This document shows, in pieces, positions 9,220 through 16,392 of a DNA stretch of 64,000 nucleotides (positions are counted from its first letter, which is position 1; the number at the start of each line of letters is the position of its first letter). The notes under the pieces are model-generated. The model made no database searches. It worked only from the letters and a program-made list of their open reading frames with translations, and was not told where the DNA came from. A program made the translations under genes and the position numbers. Source of the stretch: UASB124 sp041662445 (GTDB lineage Bacteria > Babelota > Babeliae > Babelales > RVW-14); NCBI GenBank assembly GCA_041662445.1, contig JBAZSL010000003.1, positions 1 through 64,000 on the forward strand, given 5' to 3'.

Positions 9220-10149
9220 ATGAATAGATTACGTAATTTTTTTATGGTCTTTTTGTTTTGTGCAGGTGTAAGTGGTCTTCATGCTGCCCAGGCTGAACTG
9301 CCTCATGATGTGGAAATTGAGCAGGAAGGGTTGAAAAGCGATGATTGGACTATTGTACATGAGCTTGCAGCTGTTGTTGATGAGATAAAGAATGTTTTTT
9401 CAACTTACATAAGTGAGCATGAAAAACAATTATATGCAATGAAAGCATTAGAGAATGCTCTTTCGTGTTCGCCGGCGTTTATTATAAATGCTGGCCTGAA
9501 TCCGCAACAAATGCGGGAACGTTTTAATAACTATGTTATGGCGGAGACACTGGCTGGATGGAACTGCCCCATGCCGATTCCCATTTCAAAAGATAAGGCT
9601 CCGATTGTTTATGGAATCGTATGCGAGCTTGCTCAGTTATTACGATGCCCAATGCCGCTTATTTGTATTGGTTCTTATAAGGGCGATATAGAAAATTTTT
9701 CAGAGACAGCAATGGACTATTTTCCCGGAGTTGGGATGGGCGTCCTCTACCTTGGATGTGGGATGTTTAAACGTTTGAATGATCGTAGTGCCAAGGCTGT
9801 GCTTGCACATGAACTTGGACATCTTAAATGTTATGATTGTAAAAAAAATAATGGATTTTTTGAAAAGAACGTTATCACTGATTCAATCGTCAGCATGATG
9901 GAAATGGAAGCCGATCGATTGGCATTGAAATCGACCATTGATCCGGATGCCTTTATTGATTCGATGCATAAATTGAAAAGAATGAATATGGAAGCAGGAT
10001 TTGATGGAACTGGTAGTGACCAAACCCACCTGTCATATGCCTCTCGTATTACGCTGGCAGAAAAAATGAAAAAAATACTGTCGAAGGATTCAAGAATCGT
10101 GGCCAGTCTTTGTGTGCAGCATGCCAATAGTCGCACTTCGATGTTCTGA
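9220..10149 (+). CDS. Exported M48-like zinc metalloprotease
   Basis: From ATG 9220 the protein begins MNRLRNFFMVFLFCAGVSGLHA, a clear signal peptide; a longer start at 9196 would place charged residues and a stray segment before it. The zinc-binding motif HELGH is in VLAHELGHLKCYDC, and the third ligand Glu is in MMEMEADRLAL, about 40 residues later, as in M48 (Ste24/HtpX/BepA) peptidases. There is no transmembrane hairpin after HELGH, unlike its downstream paralog. A soluble protease in the periplasm or outside the cell is the simplest reading. The C-terminus carries THLSYASRITLAEKMKK, which is conserved in the paralog (THPTFASRIAMAEKWKK). Confidence 0.8.
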   Translation: MNRLRNFFMVFLFCAGVSGLHAAQAELPHDVEIEQEGLKSDDWTIVHELAAVVDEIKNVFSTYISEHEKQLYAMKALENALSCSPAFIINAGLNPQQMRERFNNYVMAETLAGWNCPMPIPISKDKAPIVYGIVCELAQLLRCPMPLICIGSYKGDIENFSETAMDYFPGVGMGVLYLGCGMFKRLNDRSAKAVLAHELGHLKCYDCKKNNGFFEKNVITDSIVSMMEMEADRLALKSTIDPDAFIDSMHKLKRMNMEAGFDGTGSDQTHLSYASRITLAEKMKKILSKDSRIVASLCVQHANSRTSMF

Positions 10150-10319
10150 TACGGCATCTCGCTCAATAACAGTAATTAATTCTTGATGGCGCTCTATCAT
10201 TGCGCGCGCAGTATAAATGTGCGTAGTATTCAAATACACGTTTTAGTTGAATGGTTTTGAAAAGCGAGTATTTTATGGTGCGCGAACCAAACAAAAAAAT
10301 ATACAAGATGGGGCAAACC

Positions 10320-11375
10320 ATGAATAAGGCGATTGTTGGTGTTGTTACGACGATACTGATTATTTTTGGGGGTTTTATTAACGCTGCCAATCCTGCGTTG
10401 GTAGCTGAGCGGGCAATTGCGCGTGAACTTGGACGTGTTGTGTCCGTGTTCCAACGTAAGCGTTTTCAGCTTGCCGATGAGCACGAGATGCGTGTGTACG
10501 ACATGTTGGCATTTGACGCAGCCTTGGCATCAATTCCGGAAATTGCCGAAGATGGCATAGATTGTGTGCGTCAAAGATTTACTCAAATGTATGATGTGCA
10601 AGGTGCGATGATTCCCCTGTCTCAAGAACAGGCGCCAACGCTTTATGCAACGGTGGTCGATATGGCGAAACGATTGCAGTGTTCAATTCCGCTTATATGT
10701 ATAGATACTGAATTGAATTTTGGCGAAACAGAAGCGATACACAATCCTGCGTGGTATGGTCCCGCTACAGATATCATTCGCATTGGATACGGTACCTTCA
10801 AACGTTTGGATGATCGTATGGTACGATGCTTACTTGCTCATGAATTTGGGCATTTTAAAATTTTTATGAAATTGCCGACATGGCGACTGTTAGGTCTTGG
10901 GATATTGTTACTCATGGTTATTCGCGCTGGGATTATGCGTGCTTGCGAGACAGGAGAATTTGGCGTGTTGCGTTTTGTGGTGCAATTTTTGGCGGTAAGT
11001 TTTGGATACGGTTGGTTCTGTAGAAACATTTTGCCTTCGAAAGCTCCCGATCAGCATGAAGTGGAAAAAGAGGCTGACCGGTTTGCTCTAGAACTAGTTG
11101 GGCCTGCAGTGTTTATCGAAACGATGCAAAGATTGCGCTCTATAGTGTCTGAAGCTTTTGAGGAACAGTATGATCCAACTTCAGGTACCATCGCTCAAAA
11201 ATTACGTGAACTAGCGGACTCTGATCCGGATGCGGCGGAACGCTATCGCATGAATCTTAGCGGCAGTGTGTCTTCATTTAGAGAAGCATTTGAACAATTG
11301 GATGGCGGTAGTGACACACATCCTACGTTTGCCTCACGCATTGCAATGGCAGAGAAATGGAAGAAGAAAAATTAG
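10320..11375 (+). CDS. Exported/membrane M48-like zinc metalloprotease, paralog of the preceding gene
   Basis: The start is set at ATG 10320, giving a signal peptide MNKAIVGVVTTILIIFGGFINA; the open frame reaches 69 bp further up. HEFGH (in LLAHEFGHFKIF) and the downstream glutamate in EVEKEADRFALEL form the M48 zinc site. Between them two hydrophobic stretches (LLGLGILLLMVIRAGIM and LRFVVQFLAVSFGYGW) form a membrane hairpin missing from the upstream paralog, as in HtpX/Ste24 types. Both share the block ...MIPLSQEQAPT / MPIPISKDKAP and CSIPLICI / CPMPLICI, so they arose by tandem duplication. The 3' end overlaps murG, on the other strand, by 4 bp. Confidence 0.8.
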   Translation: MNKAIVGVVTTILIIFGGFINAANPALVAERAIARELGRVVSVFQRKRFQLADEHEMRVYDMLAFDAALASIPEIAEDGIDCVRQRFTQMYDVQGAMIPLSQEQAPTLYATVVDMAKRLQCSIPLICIDTELNFGETEAIHNPAWYGPATDIIRIGYGTFKRLDDRMVRCLLAHEFGHFKIFMKLPTWRLLGLGILLLMVIRAGIMRACETGEFGVLRFVVQFLAVSFGYGWFCRNILPSKAPDQHEVEKEADRFALELVGPAVFIETMQRLRSIVSEAFEEQYDPTSGTIAQKLRELADSDPDAAERYRMNLSGSVSSFREAFEQLDGGSDTHPTFASRIAMAEKWKKKN

Positions 11376-12460
11376 ATTTCGCAGGCGCAAGAGAGTTTTG
11401 CTTGCAGCGCTTGCAGAACGATATTCTGATCACCCGATGCAACCCCTTGTTCAATAATCGTAAATAACTCCGGATAGAGCTCCGCCATAGCCTGCGCATT
11501 ATAAATTTGATGATCCGTTGTTGATGCAACGAGGGGAATGACAATGCACGGCTTCTTGAAAAACGCGATCTCAAAAAGCGTTCCTGCGCCCGCACGACAC
11601 AAGATAACATCTGCCACTGCATAATACTCATGTACGCGTTCATCATAGCCGAAGGTGAATGCGGGAATCTCGTGGGTGGCATAAAATTGGTTCCATGCAT
11701 GTTCTTGAAATGCGCCTGTTTGATGAATGATCTGATATTTCTGATTCTTTGAGTTTTGTTCTACAAAATTTTTTATTACCTCATTCAGTAACATCGAGCC
11801 TTGCGATCCACCAAGTACAAAAACAGTCTTTCGCGAAGCATCAAAATGTTGTACTCCTGACTGCTGGCCAAGCAACGTATTAATACGCTCGATTACCTGC
11901 GTAGCCGAGACATTGCGATGACTTTCATTGAAGCGTAAGGGATAAGCGGCGGGCACGCATTTATACGAAAAGTCCTTGTTATAGAAACAGAGTTTTTTAT
12001 GCGCCTGCCAAAATGTGCTATGTACGACATGCGCAAATGGAAGAAGCGCGCGGACCGCTTTTCCGGGTAGTGCATCAAGACTGTAAATCTCAACGTGACG
12101 GCGGCAGCATCGTGTGGCAATGCAGAGGGGAATTGAAAGTAACCCGCCGGTACTGATGATTTTTTCTGGGCGGTGGCGCAGGTTATAGGCGATGCCGATA
12201 CCCACAAGGAGCACGCTGCGGAGTGCCACCCAGGGAATAAGCCACCAGCGACGCAAAGAAAATTGTGGCATGGACAGGCGTACAATATGCGTTATGAAGG
12301 GATAATTCCTAAAAATCTTTTTTTCAAGTTCACTGGTACCCGTAAAAAATACCACCGATCCTGACGGATTATTTTCTAACCATTGCCGGGTGCATTGAAT
12401 TGCGGGGAGGATATGGCCTCCCGAGCCAGCGGCAACTACAAAAAGTTTTTTGTTGGTCAT
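11372..12460 (-). CDS. murG: UDP-GlcNAc:undecaprenyl-pyrophosphoryl-MurNAc-pentapeptide GlcNAc transferase
   Basis: MurG makes lipid II from lipid I on the cytoplasmic side of the inner membrane. The 362-residue length is typical. The N-terminal glycine loop reads VVAAGSGGHILPAIQ (the usual GGTGGH is AGSGGH here). The middle has ISTGGLLSIPLCIA, and the C-terminal half has VFVLGGSQGSMLLNEVI and VILCRAGAGTLFEIAFFKKPCIVIPL with the donor-binding glutamate. Presence of murG argues that this host-dependent organism still makes peptidoglycan. Its ATG overlaps the stop of the upstream TPR gene (ATGA). Confidence 0.93.
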   Translation of the reverse strand: MTNKKLFVVAAGSGGHILPAIQCTRQWLENNPSGSVVFFTGTSELEKKIFRNYPFITHIVRLSMPQFSLRRWWLIPWVALRSVLLVGIGIAYNLRHRPEKIISTGGLLSIPLCIATRCCRRHVEIYSLDALPGKAVRALLPFAHVVHSTFWQAHKKLCFYNKDFSYKCVPAAYPLRFNESHRNVSATQVIERINTLLGQQSGVQHFDASRKTVFVLGGSQGSMLLNEVIKNFVEQNSKNQKYQIIHQTGAFQEHAWNQFYATHEIPAFTFGYDERVHEYYAVADVILCRAGAGTLFEIAFFKKPCIVIPLVASTTDHQIYNAQAMAELYPELFTIIEQGVASGDQNIVLQALQAKLSCACEI

Positions 12461-14082
12461 TGTGACAAGCCCCCTTGTGCTTGTTTAAGATGTTCAAGAA
12501 TTGTTGCGTCGTTGGGCGCTTGTTGCAATGCTTGTTTAAACATTTCTGCTGCGGCTTTATGATGGCCGCTCTTAAGCAATACATACCCTTTAGTGTCGAG
12601 ATAATATGCACATTGTGGTACTTGTTCAAGTGCTTGCTCACTCAGCAAAAGCGCTTCGTTAAGATGTTGATTGGTGAGCGCATAATGGTAGGCCAGAAGA
12701 TTAAAAGCCGAAGGATATGCTGGCGAATACTTGATCGCTGCACGTAGGGCATGCTCAAGTTTGTCGTTTTCTTTGCGTTTAAAATGAATGTATCCAATAT
12801 GAAAAAACGCTTTTGATTTAAGTTCGGGATCCTTGGTTATCGTGATCACTTTATTGTAGTAACGAATTGCCATGGCAGCGTCGTTATTTTCAGCGGCCAG
12901 ATCTGCAAGCGCGCTCAAGACGGTTACATTGTTATGCTGTTTGTTTTTTTCGATTTCTTGCAGCGTCTGAATAAGTCGAGGCACTGCGACATTGGCCTTG
13001 CGGAGTAATAAAAGACTGTGAATCGCCGCCTGTTCCTCAGGGTATGCATCTATCCATTCACGTATAAAGCACATGAGATCATCGATGCGTTTGTTATTGA
13101 GAAGAATTTCTATTTTCAATAAGCGAGCTTTGGTAAATGTTGGTGAGAGCTCCAATGATTTATCAAGGCATGTAAGCGCTTTGCCGGTATTGCCTGTTTT
13201 AACTTCGAGCAATGCCCGGTCAAAGAAATAGCCGGGAGTATGCGTTTTTATGCGTTTGAGGTAGGTTAACGCTTCATCAAATCTTTGTTGTGTAAAAAGA
13301 AGCTGAACTAGCTGCTTTTCGATTTCTTCATCATCGCCGACAAGGTCAAGAAATTTTTTGTACCCGTTGATGGCATCGCTTACGCGTCCCATTTGTTCCA
13401 AAAGCATAGACCTAAAAAGCCAGCCATGGTCGAAGCGTGGAAAAAGCTCCAAGCTTTTTTCTACACAGGCAAGCGCTTGTGACAGTTTATTTTGATGAAT
13501 TAAAATTTTTGATCGCAAAAAATAAAAGAGAAAATGTTTTTGTTTGAGTGTTGGGTTTGCTAGGCACGTATCAATGAGCTTGTGGGCCTTGTCGAACTGG
13601 TTGCTTTTGATATAAGCAAGTGTTGAAAAGTAGGCAACATGTTCGTTGTCAGGATATTTGGTTGCAAGGTGGGTAAAAATATTTTCTGATGCAGCATTTT
13701 TGCCGGTATTAAGATACGCTTGCGCAAGATTGAGTTGTACCTGAATATCGGTGCTGAGTGCAGTGTTAAACAACATGGCCTTTGATTCATAAAGTGCGGT
13801 AATCGTTTTGAACTGGCCGGTATCAGAAAGAAGTTGAAAGAGATCGCCATATGCATGAGGAGAGGGGTTGCTTTTAATGAGTTGCCTGTATGTTTTAAGC
13901 GAAGATCCTGCATCTCCATGTGCGTGTTGATAGGTTGCGAGAAGATAATAAAAGTAGAGATCCTTTTTTTCTGTATTTTCTTTGACGAGCTCGATGGTGC
14001 GATCGTCAGGAACTTGAACGGCTGATCTAACGGTTCCTAAAAACAATATCATGATTGATAGGGTACATGCGCGCAGGTTCAT
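12457..14082 (-). CDS. Exported tetratricopeptide-repeat protein
   Basis: The start is ATG 14082: it is preceded by AAAGGAGAGAAG, overlaps the upstream gene's stop (ATGA) and opens with a signal peptide (MNLRACTLSIMILFLGTVRSA). The longer frame to 14277 only re-reads the DciA-like gene. The 541-residue mature region is almost entirely TPR-like helical pairs, for example AYLNTGKNAASENIFTHLATKYPDN and ALTCLDKSLELSPTFTKARLLK, with perhaps a dozen repeats. Such proteins are scaffolds; the partner is unknown. It sits between a DciA-like gene and murG, and its repeats near the C-terminus (YAL..AL..VPQCAYYLDTKGYVLLKSG) resemble the regular BepA/LapB type of TPR. Confidence 0.85.
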   Translation of the reverse strand: MNLRACTLSIMILFLGTVRSAVQVPDDRTIELVKENTEKKDLYFYYLLATYQHAHGDAGSSLKTYRQLIKSNPSPHAYGDLFQLLSDTGQFKTITALYESKAMLFNTALSTDIQVQLNLAQAYLNTGKNAASENIFTHLATKYPDNEHVAYFSTLAYIKSNQFDKAHKLIDTCLANPTLKQKHFLFYFLRSKILIHQNKLSQALACVEKSLELFPRFDHGWLFRSMLLEQMGRVSDAINGYKKFLDLVGDDEEIEKQLVQLLFTQQRFDEALTYLKRIKTHTPGYFFDRALLEVKTGNTGKALTCLDKSLELSPTFTKARLLKIEILLNNKRIDDLMCFIREWIDAYPEEQAAIHSLLLLRKANVAVPRLIQTLQEIEKNKQHNNVTVLSALADLAAENNDAAMAIRYYNKVITITKDPELKSKAFFHIGYIHFKRKENDKLEHALRAAIKYSPAYPSAFNLLAYHYALTNQHLNEALLLSEQALEQVPQCAYYLDTKGYVLLKSGHHKAAAEMFKQALQQAPNDATILEHLKQAQGGLSQ

Positions 14083-14537
14083 CTTCTCTCCTTTTGTATC
14101 ATTTTGCAGCGAATAAAATACGCAGCGATTGCTGATTGTAGCTCGGGTGACCGGAGTGATGCAAGTAGCGCATGTTCCTGAGAATTTAATTTTTGCGGTA
14201 TCAGTGATTGAGGCTTTGGCGTAATTGTTTTTTGGGGCTGTTGAACTGGCTGGTGTGTTCTTGATGGTGAAGCACAAAACTTTATAGCCGTAACTCTTTT
14301 TTCAGAAAATTGTGCGTTGATGTGTTCTTTAATAAGTGGCGAAAGGAGTAAAAGCTCTTGAGCCCATACTGGATGAGATGCCGTAAGATACAGTACTCCC
14401 TTATCAATTTTTTCAATGAATATTTTATCTTTAAGATGTTTTCCCACGATACTTTCCCATTTTTTAAATAGCTCAAGTTTCCACAAGTGGTGCTCAGGGA
14501 TAAGTGCAGTGAGAAAATGTTTAAGTGGTTTTATCAT
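14079..14537 (-). CDS. DUF721/DciA-like protein
   Basis: The protein has about 152 residues from MIKPLKHFLTALIPEHHLWKL. The N-terminal 85 residues match the DUF721 (DciA) pattern: a WESIVGKHLKDKIFIEKI motif, then GVLYLTASHPVWAQELLLLSPLI. DciA proteins bind DnaB and help load the replicative helicase in bacteria that lack DnaC. The C-terminal half is Q/P-rich and unstructured. The start is uncertain, since no Shine-Dalgarno is visible and the frame runs up to 14591 through the terminator of the ribosomal genes; ATG 14537 begins right after that hairpin. It is coupled to the TPR gene by an ATGA overlap. Confidence 0.7.
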   Translation of the reverse strand: MIKPLKHFLTALIPEHHLWKLELFKKWESIVGKHLKDKIFIEKIDKGVLYLTASHPVWAQELLLLSPLIKEHINAQFSEKRVTAIKFCASPSRTHQPVQQPQKTITPKPQSLIPQKLNSQEHALLASLRSPELQSAIAAYFIRCKMIQKERR

Positions 14538-14543
14538 GAGGGG

Positions 14544-14587
14544 ATAAAATATACGCCCAGAATGATAATCAACCATTCTGGGCGTAT
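14544..14587 (-). terminator. Strong intrinsic terminator after rpsF-rpsR
   Basis: A perfect 14-bp inverted repeat (14551-14564 and 14574-14587, arm ATACGCCCAGAATG) with a 9-nt loop is followed on the minus strand by ATTTTAT. It begins 26 bp after the rpsR stop and ends just before the DciA-like start, so it should end or attenuate transcription between the two operons. Confidence 0.85.
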
Positions 14588-14613
14588 CCAATTTTATGGT
14601 GTTCTATTAAACA

Positions 14614-14898
14614 CTACATCTGCATTGCGCAAAATGGTAACAGCGCCATAGAGCGAGCTGTTTTGATCTCTCTTGCGAGTTTGCGTTGATGGAATGAGCA
14701 GTTTCCCGAAACGCGTGAAGGAAGGATTTTGCTGCGTTCGGTTAAAAAGCTGCGCAACAGATTGGTGTTCTTGTAGTCGAGCGATGATTCGAGCTCTTTA
14801 TTCCAACAAAAACGGCAGTGCTTAGGATTTAAATATGCTTGTTTCCGTACCTTTTTTTTCAAAAGACGGGAGCTAATTTTAAGTTTGGTTCTCGACAT
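14614..14898 (-). CDS. rpsR: Ribosomal protein bS18
   Basis: The 94-residue basic protein contains the bS18 signature: CRFC near residue 30, DYKNTNLLRSFLTERSKILPSRVSG, then HQRKLAREIKTARSMALLPF. It binds the central domain of 16S rRNA as a heterodimer with bS6. It lies 9 bp downstream of rpsF, the usual rpsF-rpsR pairing but without ssb or rplI. The CRFC pair with a later C-x-F-H (CSFH) could bind zinc, as in the C+ form of S18. GGGTAAATT precedes the ATG. Confidence 0.96.
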   Translation of the reverse strand: MSRTKLKISSRLLKKKVRKQAYLNPKHCRFCWNKELESSLDYKNTNLLRSFLTERSKILPSRVSGNCSFHQRKLAREIKTARSMALLPFCAMQM

Positions 14899-14907
14899 AA
14901 TTTACCC

Positions 14908-15399
14908 TTATTCCTGATCGTCGTTATGTGCAGAATCTTCAGCAATGTTTTCTGTGGTGCTGGTACGCGGAGTTCTTGCGGTATCGACACTGTTCAACAG
15001 GTTCTCAATTTTCCCGCCTTCTTTGAGGTAGGAATCAAAGGAGCTGCTGCGTGCGACATCAATAGGATCAGGTTTGGCATAACTTAGTGGCGCATCAGCT
15101 TCCAAAACAGCAGTAACGTGACGCATAATGAGTTCGTTGCATTTGATCTTGAAAAATTGATCAATGTCACGAATTATGCGGGTTGCTTGTGCTGAAGGAA
15201 GTTTATAGCGTGTGAGAATGTAGATGCCGTGGGTGTTTTTCTTGACCGGATAGGCAAGTCTATATTTTCCCCACTTATCAAATGTTTCCATCACGCCTTG
15301 CGCGGAGGAAACTATCTGGTCGATTTGTCTTTCAAGCATCGACAAATCATCTTCTGAGATTTCTGTTTTGGCCAGAAGTAACGTTTCATAACGCTGCAT
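14908..15399 (-). CDS. rpsF: Ribosomal protein bS6 with acidic C-terminal extension
   Basis: The 163 residues begin MQRYETLLLAKTEIS, the standard bS6 start. The ferredoxin-like core contains FDKWGKYRLAYPVKKNTHGIYILTRY and later INEFFKIKCNELIMRHV-like sequence (FFKIKCNELIMRHVT). Some 60 residues follow the usual fold and are acidic and polar (TENIAEDSAHNDDQE), as in long bS6 forms that receive glutamate tails in enterobacteria. It is the first gene of a two-gene operon. GGGAGA lies 9 bp before the ATG. Confidence 0.96.
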   Translation of the reverse strand: MQRYETLLLAKTEISEDDLSMLERQIDQIVSSAQGVMETFDKWGKYRLAYPVKKNTHGIYILTRYKLPSAQATRIIRDIDQFFKIKCNELIMRHVTAVLEADAPLSYAKPDPIDVARSSSFDSYLKEGGKIENLLNSVDTARTPRTSTTENIAEDSAHNDDQE

Positions 15400-15455
15400 G
15401 TATCGGTTCTCCCGTTGCTAAATGGTGTCCTGTGTGAGTGGACTACGAAGGGAGA

Positions 15456-15475
15456 TAGCAACTACGTCGTTGCTA
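15456..15475 (-). promoter_or_regulatory. Hairpin in the rpsF leader
   Basis: A perfect 7-bp stem (TAGCAAC / GTTGCTA) with a 6-nt loop lies 57-76 bp upstream of rpsF. TAGCAAC occurs again about 35 bp closer to the gene, so the two could compete for pairing. rpsF leaders in many bacteria carry an S6:S18 autoregulatory hairpin; whether this is one is inference. Further upstream, TTGAAA and TAGGAT on the minus strand (spacing 16) may be the promoter. Confidence 0.35.
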
Positions 15476-15535
15476 ACGGAACCCTTAAAAACGCCTATTA
15501 TCCTAGCATAAAGCCGGATTTTTTCAATCTTTAGA

Positions 15536-16219
15536 CTAAGGGAGGCGTTGATAGCGGAAAATTACCTTGCCGATGATGCGGAATTGATCTTTGCCACGAA
15601 CGAGGGTAAGTGGTGCGGATTGATTGTTGACCGTTTCCAGGACGACAAGATCATCTTTAAAATTAATGCGCATAATGGCAAGTTGCGGGTTGTCATTGCC
15701 GTATTCAATGGCGACAATATCGCCAGAATTGGTCCAAAGGCTTGGACTGACAATGAGGTAATCATTCTTAACAAAGGTTGGCGCCATTGAGTTGCCATCC
15801 AGGCACAGGGCAAACATTGATTTGTCCTCGTTGGTACTGAGGACTGAAACAAAGTGTCCATTGTAGCCAGTGCTATTTTGAGTTAAGCGATTGTTGTCCT
15901 CGGATGGTTGCATTGGGATGCTCCCAACAACCGGAACTATATTAAGTTTGAGCGTAAGGTTCTTAGCACATTGAGCAGCATCAGCTGTCATTGCTACTGG
16001 TCCATTATCGCTTGATTCTTGAGGCATATCGAGTAATTGGGTTGGAAGGAGCTCAAACGCTTCAGCGAGCTTTTTAAGCGCGTCTTCATTCCAACGACGA
16101 GTACCATTTTTTATGTGAGTCAGATAACTTTCTGACATGCCGGTTTTTTCTGCGAGAACTTTAGTTGTCCAACGGCGCTCTTTGAGCAATTCTTTAACGC
16201 GTAAACGAGTGCTAATCAT
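15536..16219 (-). CDS. LexA/CI-like repressor: HTH plus S24 domain without catalytic lysine
   Basis: The start is ATG 16219 with AGAAGGGA ahead of it (227 residues). Residues 1-60 are an XRE-type HTH (TTKVLAEKTGMSESYLTHIKNG). Residues 92-227 form an S24/LexA fold with the nucleophile Ser144 in DGNSMAPT and GDIVAIEY. In LexA and lambda CI the general-base lysine sits in V-K-R-L / F-K-K-L; here the aligned segment is AIMRI, so Met183 replaces it. No Ala-Gly cleavage site is seen after VPVVGS. It is therefore probably a non-cleavable repressor. A palindrome overlaps its own promoter, suggesting autoregulation. The single gene is isolated from its neighbours on both sides. Confidence 0.85.
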   Translation of the reverse strand: MISTRLRVKELLKERRWTTKVLAEKTGMSESYLTHIKNGTRRWNEDALKKLAEAFELLPTQLLDMPQESSDNGPVAMTADAAQCAKNLTLKLNIVPVVGSIPMQPSEDNNRLTQNSTGYNGHFVSVLSTNEDKSMFALCLDGNSMAPTFVKNDYLIVSPSLWTNSGDIVAIEYGNDNPQLAIMRINFKDDLVVLETVNNQSAPLTLVRGKDQFRIIGKVIFRYQRLP

Positions 16220-16315
16220 AATAAGTCCCTTCTGGTTGTACACCCAGTTCCCACCCCTAAATGTTTGTACTTCTTAATTAACCACGAATAAAATATTGAC
16301 AAATCAGCTTATTTG

Positions 16316-16343
16316 ATTTTATTCAAAACTGACAACTTGTCAA
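16316..16343 (-). promoter_or_regulatory. Promoter of the S24-type repressor gene
   Basis: On the minus strand a perfect -35 TTGACA (16343-16338) and -10 TAAAAT (16321-16316) are 16 bp apart. The start codon lies about 100 bp downstream, leaving a leader that contains further TGACAA/TTGTCA half-sites at 16297-16302. Confidence 0.6.
16330..16342. promoter_or_regulatory. Candidate repressor operator overlapping the -35 box
   Basis: TGACAACTTGTCA is a perfect dyad of two 6-bp arms around one base, the usual geometry for a dimeric XRE repressor. It covers the -35 hexamer of the repressor gene, so binding would block RNA polymerase. A second TGACAA half-site at 16297-16302 lies downstream of the -10. 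Confidence 0.5.
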
Positions 16344-16392
16344 CTAATTTCAAAAAATCAGTTAAAACAGTAAATGAACAAAAAAGCGGTTT

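Noticed and set aside
12490..14070. TPR protein as LapB/BepA homolog
   Set aside because: Repeats are similar in style, but there is no rubredoxin-type or protease domain, so a specific assignment is not justified.
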